Positions 33,948 to 43,282 of a stretch of DNA of 64,000 nt are shown in pieces. Position 1 is the stretch's first letter; each line of letters begins with the position of its first letter. A program made the translations under genes and the position numbers. The notes beneath the pieces are model-generated. The model was not told where the DNA came from, did not search any database, and saw only the letters and a program-made list of their open reading frames with translations. The stretch is from Ktedonobacteria bacterium brp13 (lineage in GTDB: Bacteria > Chloroflexota > Ktedonobacteria > Ktedonobacterales > Ktedonobacteraceae), in the NCBI GenBank assembly GCA_015099395.1, contig AP024096.1, forward strand, positions 4,960,001 to 5,024,000, read 5' to 3'.

Positions 33948-35423
33948 ATGAAATGTCCAGTTTGCGGCACGGATAATCCTACTGGAGATGCCTTCTGTAG
34001 CAACTGTGGTTACGATCTGCAACATGATGCGGGCGCACCACAGCCGGTGCAAAATATGGCATGGGTTGATACCAGTGCTTCAGCCAGCCAGGAGCAGACG
34101 TTTAGCACAACACCATCCGGTCCTTCGACGTCTACCCTATTGAAGCCGAATATGCGCCTGCAAAACGGTCGCTATGAGATCGTGCGCATTCTCGGCCAGG
34201 GTGGTATGGGAGCCGCTGTACTGGCGCATGACACACGCATCGCAAATAAACCGGTGGTAATCAAAGAGCTTATCTCAGATGAAAATGATCCTCAACAACG
34301 TCAGGAAGATGTGAACAATTTCAAACGCGAGGTCACAACCCTGGCAACGCTCGATCATCCTTTGATCCCCACGGTTACCGATAGCTTCCAGGAAGGGTCA
34401 CGCTACTATATGGTGCAGGAGTACGCTCCTGGCGAGACCCTGGAAGCCTACCTTGAGCGTACACAAAAACCGATGCCTGAACGCGAGGCATTAACGTATA
34501 TCTCACAGGTCCTCGATATCCTGGAGTATCTGAGCAAACAGAAGCCACCTATCATTCACCGCGATATCAAGCCCGCGAATATCATTATCAGTAGTAAAGA
34601 TCAACGGGCACGTCTGGTCGATTTCGGCATCGCACGCGTAGACGAGGCAAAGAACGCGGCAAAACGCAAACAGACCTCGGCCCTGGGTACACCTGGCTAT
34701 GCACCACCTGAGCAGTATCAGGGCAACGCCGATGCACGCTCTGATATCTACGCCCTGGCCGCTACGCTGCATCACCTGGTCACCAATCGTGATCCACAGA
34801 GCGAGGCACCATTCCAGTATCCACCGGCTCGCAGCATCAATCCAAAGGTCTCACCAGAACTGGAAGAGGTTCTTGAACATGCGCTGACCATGGATATTAC
34901 GAAACGCTATCAGACCCCGGCAGAGATGAAAGATGCCATCGACGCTATCTTGCAAGGTCGCTTCCAGACGACAGGTGATACGAGTAGTTATGTGCTCAAT
35001 CCATCGCGTCCGCTCACCCCGCCATCGGCACGCCCGACCGCCCCAACAACCAGGGCAGGTTCAGGCACGCGTAGCGGGAATGCTGCCCAGGACTATCAGG
35101 AAGGGTACCGGGCTCGCCAAAATACGCGCTCAACACCTCCGCCCTTCAAGTCAGTCAACAATATGGCTGACTATACAACTGACTACCAGAACGATTATGG
35201 GCAGCGCTACGAAGGACAGCGGCAGCAGCAAGAGATGGTACCACCACGCAATCGGCAGTACTTCTCACCACCGCCCTTCCCAATCTCTAGCCCACCGCAA
35301 CAGCAGAGTACCAACTACGTCAAGATCAGCTTTATTATTCTGATCATCGTCATAGTAGCAATCGCCATCCTACTCTTTGCTATCGGTGGCGGTAGCGCTG
35401 TCAGTACGTATCCCATTCACTAA
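33948..35423 (+). CDS. Ser/Thr kinase with zinc ribbon and C-terminal membrane helix
   Basis: 491 residues from ATG 33948, after AGGAATAACT; the frame extends to 33927 but the family starts at MKCPVCG. Zinc ribbon (Cys3, 6, ~17, ~20), then a complete kinase (GQGGMGAAVLA, VVIKELI, HRDIKPANI, DFGIARVD, GTPGYAPPEQ), a long Pro/Gln/Arg linker, and one helix at ~457-480 (ISFIILIIVIVAIAILLF). Only a ten-residue tail lies outside, so it lacks the neighbour's receptor domain. The close similarity to the upstream kinase shows duplication with loss of the receptor domain. The last gene of the pair; a terminator follows. Confidence 0.93.
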   Translation: MKCPVCGTDNPTGDAFCSNCGYDLQHDAGAPQPVQNMAWVDTSASASQEQTFSTTPSGPSTSTLLKPNMRLQNGRYEIVRILGQGGMGAAVLAHDTRIANKPVVIKELISDENDPQQRQEDVNNFKREVTTLATLDHPLIPTVTDSFQEGSRYYMVQEYAPGETLEAYLERTQKPMPEREALTYISQVLDILEYLSKQKPPIIHRDIKPANIIISSKDQRARLVDFGIARVDEAKNAAKRKQTSALGTPGYAPPEQYQGNADARSDIYALAATLHHLVTNRDPQSEAPFQYPPARSINPKVSPELEEVLEHALTMDITKRYQTPAEMKDAIDAILQGRFQTTGDTSSYVLNPSRPLTPPSARPTAPTTRAGSGTRSGNAAQDYQEGYRARQNTRSTPPPFKSVNNMADYTTDYQNDYGQRYEGQRQQQEMVPPRNRQYFSPPPFPISSPPQQQSTNYVKISFIILIIVIVAIAILLFAIGGGSAVSTYPIH

Positions 35424-35477
35424 ATACTGCATATCATCCGTTCGGGATAAGAGGATAGCAGAATAGAAATAGATAAC

Positions 35478-35529
35478 AGAAGAGGCATGCGCTTTACCTA
35501 TACTCGTGAGTAAAACGCATGCCTCTTCT
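35478..35529. terminator. Bidirectional terminator between kinase and YggU genes
   Basis: AGAAGAGGCATGCG ... CGCATGCCTCTTCT long stem, further paired inside (CTTTAC with GTAAA). It lies between the stops of convergent genes (35423 and 35542). Confidence 0.85.
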
Positions 35530-35541
35530 ATTGCCATATAT

Positions 35542-35835
35542 TCATACTTTTTGCAGACGACGCCATAGATCTTCAGACGTGAGATCAGCAATCTCAAGTA
35601 CTTTCTGACGACTGGTTGCACCCCGTATAATGGTAATGCCACGCTTCGGCAATCCGAGCTGCATAGACAGCAATTTCACCAGCGCATCATTCGCCGCACC
35701 ATCTACCGGAGGAGCTGTCAAACGAGCACGCAGGCTCACTTGAGTACCGGTCTTGCCAGCCTCCTGGTCATCTTCATGTATCCACTCTAATTTATTGTGA
35801 GCGCTGCGCGGGATGACACGCACCGAAATCAGCAT
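35542..35835 (-). CDS. yggU: DUF167/YggU family protein
   Basis: 97 residues. The family is small and cytoplasmic, of unknown role, often encoded next to YggS/YggT. Seen: VRVIPRSAHNKLEW, LTAPPVDGAANDALVKLLS, IIRGATSRQKVLEI, which is the standard signature. It is the last gene of a four-gene cluster (yggS, DUF6391, yggT, yggU) with gaps of 6-54 bp, so expressed together. Confidence 0.93.
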   Translation of the reverse strand: MLISVRVIPRSAHNKLEWIHEDDQEAGKTGTQVSLRARLTAPPVDGAANDALVKLLSMQLGLPKRGITIIRGATSRQKVLEIADLTSEDLWRRLQKV

Positions 35836-35841
35836 AGGTAG

Positions 35842-36129
35842 CTACCAACCAACTGGCAGTGCCTGAATCAGCAAGATCTTCAAGATAAACAGTAAGAACC
35901 AGGCAAAGATAAACGAGAAGTCGAAGACACCCACCTGCCCGATTACACGGCGAGCTGGATCGATAAAGGGATCGGTCATACGTGCCAGGAAACGCACAAA
36001 GGCGCTACCCTCGCCGAAATGAACCCATGAGACGACCGCCCGCACAAGCATGGCGAGGATCAGGAAGCTCAGAAAGAGATTAATTACAGTGCTAACAAAA
36101 GGAAACGGCAATGGCGCTGGCGTCATCAT
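35842..36129 (-). CDS. yggT: YggT family membrane protein
   Basis: 95 residues, three hydrophobic segments (STVINLFLSFLILAMLVRA, ARRVIGQVGVFDFSFIFAW, FLLFILKILLIQALP), with the family motif TDPFIDPARRVIG in the loop. YggT/YlmG proteins help with membrane or division-related processes and cluster with yggS. 6 bp before yggU. Confidence 0.93.
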   Translation of the reverse strand: MMTPAPLPFPFVSTVINLFLSFLILAMLVRAVVSWVHFGEGSAFVRFLARMTDPFIDPARRVIGQVGVFDFSFIFAWFLLFILKILLIQALPVGW

Positions 36130-36135
36130 CGGTCA

Positions 36136-36630
36136 CTACTCCTGAACAGTATGAACATCAATAAAGGTCATTCCCATAAACGTACGACGCGCGATATCAG
36201 TAACTCGTACGCCTGCGAGATCCGGCAACGTCGTAAAATGTCGCTGGACATATTCGCCCAGCGGGCGTGCAGCGCTCCAGCCAGCAATAGAAGATGCGGC
36301 CAGGGCCGAGACGCGTGTACGCGGACGACTGGAGGCCATACCCAGCATTGTGCCGATCGTCATAAGCGAGACACCAACAGCGAGGTTCGTGCCACAATTA
36401 GGATGGATCGCCAGTTCGGCCTCGCCGGCCTGGAGGCGCGATAGAGCCTCATCCAACGCCCGGCGTAGCTGACCAAGATCGACATCGCCAAAGATCGTAA
36501 AACCATCAGAATTTGAACGAGCTGCGACATTTAAGGTAGGGATCATGCCACTCAAAATGGTAATCGTGGCATGCTCTAACGCGTGATTCTGCCGGGTCCG
36601 TCGACCCAGCAACAGATCATCCCATTTCAT
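36136..36630 (-). CDS. DUF6391-type protein
   Basis: 164 residues from ATG 36630, preferred because GGAGCTTGGAG ends at the ATG; an ORF start at 36657 is less likely. Signature RTRQNHALEHATI near residue 12, a hydrophobic centre (VGVSLMTIGTMLGMA) and ASSIAGWSAARPLG. The family name is from memory of the motif; function unknown, probably membrane-linked. Same operon as yggS (54-bp gap) and yggT. Confidence 0.82.
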   Translation of the reverse strand: MKWDDLLLGRRTRQNHALEHATITILSGMIPTLNVAARSNSDGFTIFGDVDLGQLRRALDEALSRLQAGEAELAIHPNCGTNLAVGVSLMTIGTMLGMASSRPRTRVSALAASSIAGWSAARPLGEYVQRHFTTLPDLAGVRVTDIARRTFMGMTFIDVHTVQE

Positions 36631-36684
36631 CTCCAAGCTCCTTCCGCATAGTTGCATTGCTACACTGCTTTTTCCTATGGCGTT

Positions 36685-37440
36685 CTACGTTCGCTGAAAG
36701 ATTGCTCGTCCGATACGAACAATCGTTGCACCCTCTTCAATAGCCACCGGGTAATCATTGGTCATACCCATTGAGAGATGCCGCCAGTTACAATCAGGCA
36801 GCTGTTGACGTAACGAATCTCGCAACTCGCGCAACGCCCGAAACACTGGACGCACCTGCTCCATATCCGCTACGAGCGGCGCGACCGTCATCAAGCCTTG
36901 AATCTCAAGATGCGGGAGAGCGGCAATCTGCCGAGCAATCGCTGGCGCTTCCTCTGCTCTCATACCTTCTTTACTCGCCTCATCAGCAATATTGACCTGC
37001 AGCAAAATTGGCTGCCGCTGTGGCGACTTAGACTGCCCATCTGTGCCCTGCTCCCCATCTGTACTATCACGTTCCGCAACATGCTGCAAGGCTTGAGCGA
37101 CATGCAAACTATCCACACTATGAATATACGCGAATGAAGCATAGACTTTTTTGGCTTTATTGGTCTGCAGATGCCCGATCAGATGCCAGCGCAGGTCTGA
37201 TGGCGAGAAATCAGCCATTTTGTCCAACGCTTCCTGTACCCTGTTCTCGCCAAAATCTCTGATGCCAGCCTGGTAAGCAAGCTTGACCAGTTCCAACGGT
37301 CTTGTCTTGGAGACAGCGACAAGGGTAATCTCATCAACTTCACGCCCGGCACGCACAGCCGCAGCCGCAATTCGCTCACGTACACGTGCAATATTCGTCG
37401 CGATACCTTGTTCCTGGCTCATAGAGGGTTGATCCAACAC
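36685..37440 (-). CDS. yggS: PLP-binding homeostasis protein YggS/YlmE
   Basis: 251 residues from GTG 37440 (AAGG 9 bases upstream); MSQEQG at 37422 is an alternative. Alanine-racemase-like barrel that binds pyridoxal phosphate and keeps its balance in the cell. Seen: LVAVSKTRPLELV with the PLP lysine, FGENRVQEALDKM, WHLIGHLQTNKAKK, IHSVDSLHVAQ, GLMTVAP, LSMGMTNDYPVAIEEG. Contains an inserted Ser/Asp/Gln-rich loop (DSTDGEQGTDGQSKSPQR). First gene of the cluster. Confidence 0.95.
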   Translation of the reverse strand: MLDQPSMSQEQGIATNIARVRERIAAAAVRAGREVDEITLVAVSKTRPLELVKLAYQAGIRDFGENRVQEALDKMADFSPSDLRWHLIGHLQTNKAKKVYASFAYIHSVDSLHVAQALQHVAERDSTDGEQGTDGQSKSPQRQPILLQVNIADEASKEGMRAEEAPAIARQIAALPHLEIQGLMTVAPLVADMEQVRPVFRALRELRDSLRQQLPDCNWRHLSMGMTNDYPVAIEEGATIVRIGRAIFQRT

Positions 37441-37630
37441 GATATACTACCTTCTGCTCTCAATTATAAAGTGAAGTGATCTCTCTATTATAGCAACCTT
37501 TGTCCCCCCTATCACGATAGCCAACCAACATGGTAGTCCTGATAAGAAGGACAGCAAGCAAGCAAAAAAGTATAGATGGTCTCACTATTACTACGTGCTA
37601 CAGTGCAATGCCGTTGTAGGGCAGCAGATA

Positions 37631-38047
37631 CTACTCGCTCTTCTCAAGCAATTCTAGCAATACGCCATGGGTCCCTTTGGGGTGCAGGAAAATGGCGCGC
37701 CCTTCGGCTGCGATACGGGGCTGTTCATCGAGGACGGAGGCTCCTTGCGCCTGAAGATCACGGAGAGCTGTATCGATATTATCAACCTGCAAACAGATAT
37801 GGTGCATACCCTCACCGCGCTTCTCAAGAAACTTTGCCAGACTAGAATCGCTGGTCATTGGTTGCAATAGTTCGATCTCGCTCCCATTGGGACCACCCAT
37901 TGGCAAGAAGGCAATACGAACCTGTTCGGAAGGGACATCTTTCATCTCACGCGGCACAATACCCAACATATCGCGATAAAAAAGTAATGCTTGCTCCAGG
38001 TCTCGCACAATAATAGCAATATGATCGATACGTTCGGGTACCTTCAT
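37631..38047 (-). CDS. mce: Methylmalonyl-CoA epimerase
   Basis: 138 residues from ATG 38047 with AAAGGTG 7 bases before it; the longer frame to 38140 would overlap the next gene. VOC fold: RIDHIAIIVRDLEQALLFY, FLPMGGPNGSEIELLQP, GEGMHHICLQVDNIDTAL, with metal ligands His and Glu at the expected positions. It turns (2R)- and (2S)-methylmalonyl-CoA into each other in propionate metabolism. Follows the DUF402 gene by 28 bp. Confidence 0.9.
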   Translation of the reverse strand: MKVPERIDHIAIIVRDLEQALLFYRDMLGIVPREMKDVPSEQVRIAFLPMGGPNGSEIELLQPMTSDSSLAKFLEKRGEGMHHICLQVDNIDTALRDLQAQGASVLDEQPRIAAEGRAIFLHPKGTHGVLLELLEKSE

Positions 38048-38075
38048 AATAGTCACCTTTATATAAACGCTACGA

Positions 38076-38624
38076 CTAGGACGAACTAACTTGCAGATTT
38101 GGCAGGTCCAGATGATGTGGGACAACGGTATAGAGGCCAATACTACGCTGAATAGAACTGGTCAAAGTGCGCAGAGCCATCAAGGCACTGATACGCGTCT
38201 CTTCATCATAGTGTAGTGTCTCCGCCAGGAAATCGAACTCAGCCTGGGTAAGGATCTCATAGCTCATATCGGGCTTGACCAGGGTACTCAATTCCAGATT
38301 CACGTAGGATAGGCGGTCAAGCTGAATGGTTGCGGGCCGAATAATATTGGCGTATGTATGGATGAGCTTATCCTCATTATAGAATGCACTCAACATATAC
38401 CAGCGCTCAGGCCAATAAAACTGCACACAATTATTGCGGAGGGTACGTGTCCCGGAAGCCCAATTCATCACCGTTCCGGCAGGTAACCAGAGCTTTACAC
38501 AGTCTTTTGAGGCTTCGGATGCCTGTTCACCGTCCAGCGCACTCATAGTGAGCTTAGACGCGCGCCACGTTCCGTTTAACGTTTGATCATATGTATAACT
38601 CTCGACGAGAAAATCTCGTTGCAT
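38076..38624 (-). CDS. DUF402 (FomD-like) family protein
   Basis: 182 residues from ATG 38624, GGGAG 8 bases upstream. DUF402 core: CVQFYWPERWYMLSAFYNED, YANIIRPATIQLDRLSYVNLE, LVKPDMSYEILTQAEFDFL. Characterised members are nucleoside-diphosphate hydrolases; substrate here unknown. The central run of W/F-x-W-Y, D/N acids and a final acidic-hydrophobic loop matches the family, but the usual Asp-Leu-Asp metal site reads NLELST, so activity may differ. Probably co-transcribed with the epimerase gene. Confidence 0.75.
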   Translation of the reverse strand: MQRDFLVESYTYDQTLNGTWRASKLTMSALDGEQASEASKDCVKLWLPAGTVMNWASGTRTLRNNCVQFYWPERWYMLSAFYNEDKLIHTYANIIRPATIQLDRLSYVNLELSTLVKPDMSYEILTQAEFDFLAETLHYDEETRISALMALRTLTSSIQRSIGLYTVVPHHLDLPNLQVSSS

Positions 38625-38756
38625 AACTACACTCCCTTCATCAACATCCATATACTACGGAACAAGGACAAAAACGTCAAGTAGAAAGGTTAACAAACAA
38701 TATGCCTGGCATCGATAACAATGAAGACCGTGCATAGTATTTTTTAGTCTCTTATT

Positions 38757-39020
38757 CTATAGTTTCTCTCTGTGATAACACGCAAAACTGCAAAATCCTT
38801 CCATGGTAATAAAACCGTGATACTCGCCTTTTCGGGTCTTATTCCAACCACCTACACGACGATCATAGCGAGTACTCCCCACTCTTCCCCACGCTACACT
38901 GTCAGAACTTCGGATCAGCAGTAGTGGTATGTGCCACTTATGTTGATTGAAAGAATCCTCATTTGACAACGTGCAAGCGATACAGATAGTTACTCGTTCA
39001 AAAAAACGTTCGTTCATCAT
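38757..39020 (-). CDS. Uncertain ORF in divergent spacer
   Basis: Up to 102 codons from 39065; the more plausible start is ATG 39020 (87 residues). Cys- and aromatic-rich, with no recognisable domain and weak ribosome-site support. It occupies much of the 490-bp spacer between the DUF402 gene and the cyclase gene. Probably chance, but it may be a small cytoplasmic protein. Confidence 0.25.
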   Translation of the reverse strand: MMNERFFERVTICIACTLSNEDSFNQHKWHIPLLLIRSSDSVAWGRVGSTRYDRRVGGWNKTRKGEYHGFITMEGFCSFACYHREKL

Positions 39021-39115
39021 CGTAAGATGCTTCCACGATGCATTGATGTGTTGTACAATGATCATCGATACAGTGGCAGCAATGTTAGCAGAAGAACAGC
39101 AGAAATAAGTATTTT

Positions 39116-42100
39116 ATGCAATGCCCCAATTGTCAAACAATCAATCCAGCGCAAGCCAAGTTTTGTATGGAATGTGGGTACCGCCTGGGCGAATGTCCAC
39201 ATTGTGGAACAATCAATCCAGCTGGAGCCAAGTTTTGTATGGAATGTGGTAACTCCCTCCAGACGGCGAAAGAAAGAAATACAGCGCCTACGCAAGATCA
39301 GATGATTGCCTTGGGGAGAACGACACAACCAATGCCACGTGTAGTGCCGACAAAGAACTATCAGGTAACAGACTACCAGACGGAGACGACCATAGATTCT
39401 ACGCTGGAGCTGGCGACGCCGAATGTCTCATCGCTCCTGGCCTCTGCGGAAGAGCGACGTGTCGTTACGGTAATGTTTGCTGATATCACTGGCTCTACTC
39501 CGCTGGCGGACCGCCTGGATCCTGAAGATATGCGCGCCATCTTGAATGGATATTTCAATCTGATGACGGAGCAGATCCGTAAGTATGATGGAACTGTAGA
39601 AAAATATATCGGCGATGCGGTTATGGCAGTTTTTGGGACACCCGTCACACACGAAGATGATCCCGAACGCGCGATACGTGCAGCCCTCGATATGCAGAGT
39701 GCGCTGACGGCCTTTAATCAACAACGCCTGGCCCGCGATCCCCAGGTTACTCGTCTTCAGATGCGTATCGGTATCAATACGGGTGAGGTAGCGGCTCCAG
39801 TAAACACTGCGACCCAGCATCAAGACTTCCTGGTGACCGGTGACGCGGTAAATATCGCTGCACGCCTGCAACAAAATACCGTCCCCGATGCGATCCTTGT
39901 AGGGGAACGCACCTATCTGGCAACTCGCGATGTCTTTGACTTTACAGATATGGCGTCGCTCAATCTGAAGGGGAAACCGGAGCCAATCAAGGCATATGTT
40001 GTGCAGGGCTTGCATCAACAGACCACTACGATCGCACAACATCCACGCGGGATCTCCGGGCATCGAACGCCTTTAATAGGACGTGATCTAGAACTTACAT
40101 TGCTCTTTGCCAGCTATGCTCGCGTCCAGGCTGAACACAGCCCGCATCTGATTACCCTGTTAGGTGCGCCGGGCATAGGTAAGACTCGCCTGGTACGCGA
40201 GTTTATTAGCCGTGAGCAGGAGCTCGTTAAGAACTCTTCAGCATACAAGAAGCAAGCGCCTCCATTGATACTCAAAGGTCGCTGCCCACCATACGGTGAA
40301 GGGATCACCTATTGGCCTCTGGTAGAGATCTTGCGCACACTACTCCATGTACAGACCACCGATACCAGTCAGGAGCTCCAACAGCGGCTGGTCGATTTTC
40401 TGCGTGACACCTTCGCGAAGGCTCAGAGCAGTGAGTCAGCTGAAGAGGTCGCTGACATTCTTCTACGCCGTATCGGACGTGGTCTAATCAACACGCCAGA
40501 ACCTTTAGCGGATGCAAATTCAGATGCTCTATCGATCCTGTCGACAGAGCGCGCTAAACCAGAGATCACGACGACTTCCCGCTCTGGCGAGCTAAAGCAG
40601 AGCGGAACGCAGGGGGCATTGCTACGCGTCTGGCGTGTCTTGCTGGAGGCCCTGGGCAAGGTACAACCTTTGATTATTGTGGTTGACGATCTCCAATGGG
40701 CTGATGAGGCGCTACTGGACCTGCTTGAATATCTCACAGATCGCATTACAGCGGTACCGGTACTCTTTCTCTGTCCTGCACGACCAGACTTTTTGGAATA
40801 CCGGCGCAACTGGGGTGGTGGGCATCGCAACTTTACGGCCATCGAGCTCGATGCTCTGACGGAAGATGAGAGCAATGATCTGGTTGACGCACTTCTCAAT
40901 ACGCATGACTTCCCGGAGGCTTTGCGCTATTCGATTTTACTGCGCTCCGAGGGGAACCCTTTCTTCGTGGAAGAGATTGTACGGATGCTGATCGATCAGG
41001 GCATTCTGGTCCGCGAGCAAGCTTCAGAAAGCGGTCAAGACTACTGGCGCGTCGAGTATCCCCGGCACGCTATGTTTGAGGAACCGACGACTCACGCGCA
41101 TAGTGAGCAGAGCGAGATCGGCCCGGATAGCATTATGAATAGCCACTTCGTTCTGCCGATCCCTTACGTCCCTGATACGATCCAGGGTGTGCTGGCAGCC
41201 CGCGTGGACCTGCTCGAACCGGTAGAGAAGGTTATCTTACAATATGGGGCGATAGTAGGACGCAACTTCTGGCTCTCGCTCTTAATCGAGCTGTGCGCTG
41301 ACCTGAGCCCTGAGACGATCCTCGATGGTCTGGTCTCGCTTATTCGACGCGATTTCATTACTGAAAATACCGCCAAGGGCAATAGTCCGATCATCAACGA
41401 TCATAGCTATAACTTCAAGCATATCTTGATCCGTGACGTGGTCTATAACCATATTCCACGCTTACGACGCGCACGTGAACATGCACGCATCGCACTCTGG
41501 ATCGAGCAACACACACAGCAGCAGAGCGCAGAATTGATAGAATTGATCGCCTATCACTATCAGCAGGCACTTACAACATGGTCGGTCAGCGCAGCGATGG
41601 AGTATATCGAGCTACCGTCCACCCAGCATGCGCATAGTACGGTGGTACGCCTGACCAGGAATAATCTGCGCCAGCAAGCTATCAAATATCTCACACTTAC
41701 CGGTGATCAGGCGCTCCATGGCTACTATGGCCTACGCGCGCTCCGGGCCTACAACGACGCCTACGATCTCCTGATCGATGGTCAGACAGATCCTCTAGAG
41801 CGCAGCCGCATGCTCACCAAGATCGCGGAGGCCCAGGCACTACGTGGTAACCTTGACGAGGCATGGCAGAATAATCGTCTCGCGCTCCAGATCGCGACCG
41901 AAGAGGGACTTGAGCCGGATCGTACCTATCTGCTCAGTATCTATGAACACCTCTCTTCGATGGCTACACGCTGGCGACCTCGCTTCGACTCACCACCTGA
42001 GCCACAAGAGATACGCAGTTATATCAACGCCGGTCTCCAACTGTTGGCAGGGACCCCGACCAGCCGCGAATATATCGCGTTCCTGACCTACGAGGCCTTC

Positions 42101-43255
42101 TGGTATATCCGTCAGCTCGATGACGCACCCAGTACACAAAAAGCTGATCTGGTCGAACATGCCTTAGAGAGCGGCCATCGCGCACTCTCAATGGCCGAAG
42201 AGCTTGACAATCCACGCACGCTCTCACTGACGATAGATGCAATGGGCTTTATCTACCTTGTCTATCATCGCTACACACGAGCCAGAGAGCTACAGGATCG
42301 CCGTTTAGGCCTGGTGCACCTGCTCACAGACAAGGAGGAGCTCTACGATCTCTACGCCTCACTGGGGGGTGCTCACGAACATGTCGCAGACTACGCAGGT
42401 GCGTTATCTCATTACGGGCAGGCTTACAGCTATGCAATGAGTATGGAGAGTCCGGCGATGGTCTTGAACGCCATAATAGGGCGTATGCGCGTATGGCGGC
42501 GCTGGAACCGTTGGGATGAGACACAGAAAGTGGCACAAGAGATCCTGCAATTTATCGATAAATATCAGCAGGACGAGAAACGGCAACAATGGGCCATTGA
42601 AGCCCTGGCGACCATTGCCTATCATCGAGGACAGCAAGAGCGGGGTGATGAGTACGCACGCCAGCTGAAACGCCTGACCGACCAGCAGATGGCAGCTTCA
42701 AAAACACCGGCTGGCATCAATACAAAGATGCACGCCATCTACCTGGCACAGGAGAACTGGTCACGTGCACTCAGTGATTATCAGGAGAAGGTCAATCGTA
42801 GCGAGCCCTTCCCCGATCCAGAGGTGCTTGCTACGTTAGCAGAATTGATGGTCACCACCGAACAGACAGAAGGGGTCGAGGAGATCTGTAATCGCGCAGT
42901 GCACCATAGTGAGTCATCCGGGGCAAGTAAGAGCCATGCAGTCGCTTTGCGTGCCAGAGGCAGACTCTTTGCCAGTCGTCAGTTGTGGGAGCAGGCAGAG
43001 GCAGATCTACGCGCATCACTCAGCCTGTGTGAAAAGTTAGATCTCCCCTGGGAGAATGCGCATACCCATTATTATCTGGGTTTGCTCTATAAGTATCGCG
43101 CCGAACAACCTACGGAAAGCCGGACCAGGGAGAGCGATCTAAGTATGGCCCACAACTATCTGGAACGTGCTTTGGGCTTCTACGAGTCGCTACAGGCACT
43201 ACCAGCCATGAAACGTACACGGGCCGCATTACGCGAAAGCATTACCATTGGGTAG
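39116..43255 (+). CDS. Class III nucleotide cyclase fused to AAA ATPase and TPR region
   Basis: 1379 residues, soluble. Two tandem zinc ribbons at residues 3-48 (CPNCQTINPAQAKFCMEC and CPHCGTINPAGAKFCMEC). Cyclase domain ~110-290: TVMFADITGSTPLAD (first metal Asp), EKYIGDAVMAVFG (Lys and second Asp), RIGINTGEV, TGDAVNIAARL (Asn/Arg for transition state), so all residues for catalysis are present. P-loop ATPase ~340-530: LGAPGIGKTRLV, VVDDLQWAD Walker B. The rest is TPR-like helical repeats to the C-terminus. It is predicted to make cAMP or cGMP in response to binding partners seen by the TPR/ATPase part. Known family: adenylate cyclase/MalT-type AAA regulators. No transmembrane helix. Confidence 0.94.
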   Translation: MQCPNCQTINPAQAKFCMECGYRLGECPHCGTINPAGAKFCMECGNSLQTAKERNTAPTQDQMIALGRTTQPMPRVVPTKNYQVTDYQTETTIDSTLELATPNVSSLLASAEERRVVTVMFADITGSTPLADRLDPEDMRAILNGYFNLMTEQIRKYDGTVEKYIGDAVMAVFGTPVTHEDDPERAIRAALDMQSALTAFNQQRLARDPQVTRLQMRIGINTGEVAAPVNTATQHQDFLVTGDAVNIAARLQQNTVPDAILVGERTYLATRDVFDFTDMASLNLKGKPEPIKAYVVQGLHQQTTTIAQHPRGISGHRTPLIGRDLELTLLFASYARVQAEHSPHLITLLGAPGIGKTRLVREFISREQELVKNSSAYKKQAPPLILKGRCPPYGEGITYWPLVEILRTLLHVQTTDTSQELQQRLVDFLRDTFAKAQSSESAEEVADILLRRIGRGLINTPEPLADANSDALSILSTERAKPEITTTSRSGELKQSGTQGALLRVWRVLLEALGKVQPLIIVVDDLQWADEALLDLLEYLTDRITAVPVLFLCPARPDFLEYRRNWGGGHRNFTAIELDALTEDESNDLVDALLNTHDFPEALRYSILLRSEGNPFFVEEIVRMLIDQGILVREQASESGQDYWRVEYPRHAMFEEPTTHAHSEQSEIGPDSIMNSHFVLPIPYVPDTIQGVLAARVDLLEPVEKVILQYGAIVGRNFWLSLLIELCADLSPETILDGLVSLIRRDFITENTAKGNSPIINDHSYNFKHILIRDVVYNHIPRLRRAREHARIALWIEQHTQQQSAELIELIAYHYQQALTTWSVSAAMEYIELPSTQHAHSTVVRLTRNNLRQQAIKYLTLTGDQALHGYYGLRALRAYNDAYDLLIDGQTDPLERSRMLTKIAEAQALRGNLDEAWQNNRLALQIATEEGLEPDRTYLLSIYEHLSSMATRWRPRFDSPPEPQEIRSYINAGLQLLAGTPTSREYIAFLTYEAFWYIRQLDDAPSTQKADLVEHALESGHRALSMAEELDNPRTLSLTIDAMGFIYLVYHRYTRARELQDRRLGLVHLLTDKEELYDLYASLGGAHEHVADYAGALSHYGQAYSYAMSMESPAMVLNAIIGRMRVWRRWNRWDETQKVAQEILQFIDKYQQDEKRQQWAIEALATIAYHRGQQERGDEYARQLKRLTDQQMAASKTPAGINTKMHAIYLAQENWSRALSDYQEKVNRSEPFPDPEVLATLAELMVTTEQTEGVEEICNRAVHHSESSGASKSHAVALRARGRLFASRQLWEQAEADLRASLSLCEKLDLPWENAHTHYYLGLLYKYRAEQPTESRTRESDLSMAHNYLERALGFYESLQALPAMKRTRAALRESITIG

Positions 43256-43282
43256 CCACTCACAAGTGGTCAGTGGAGCAAG

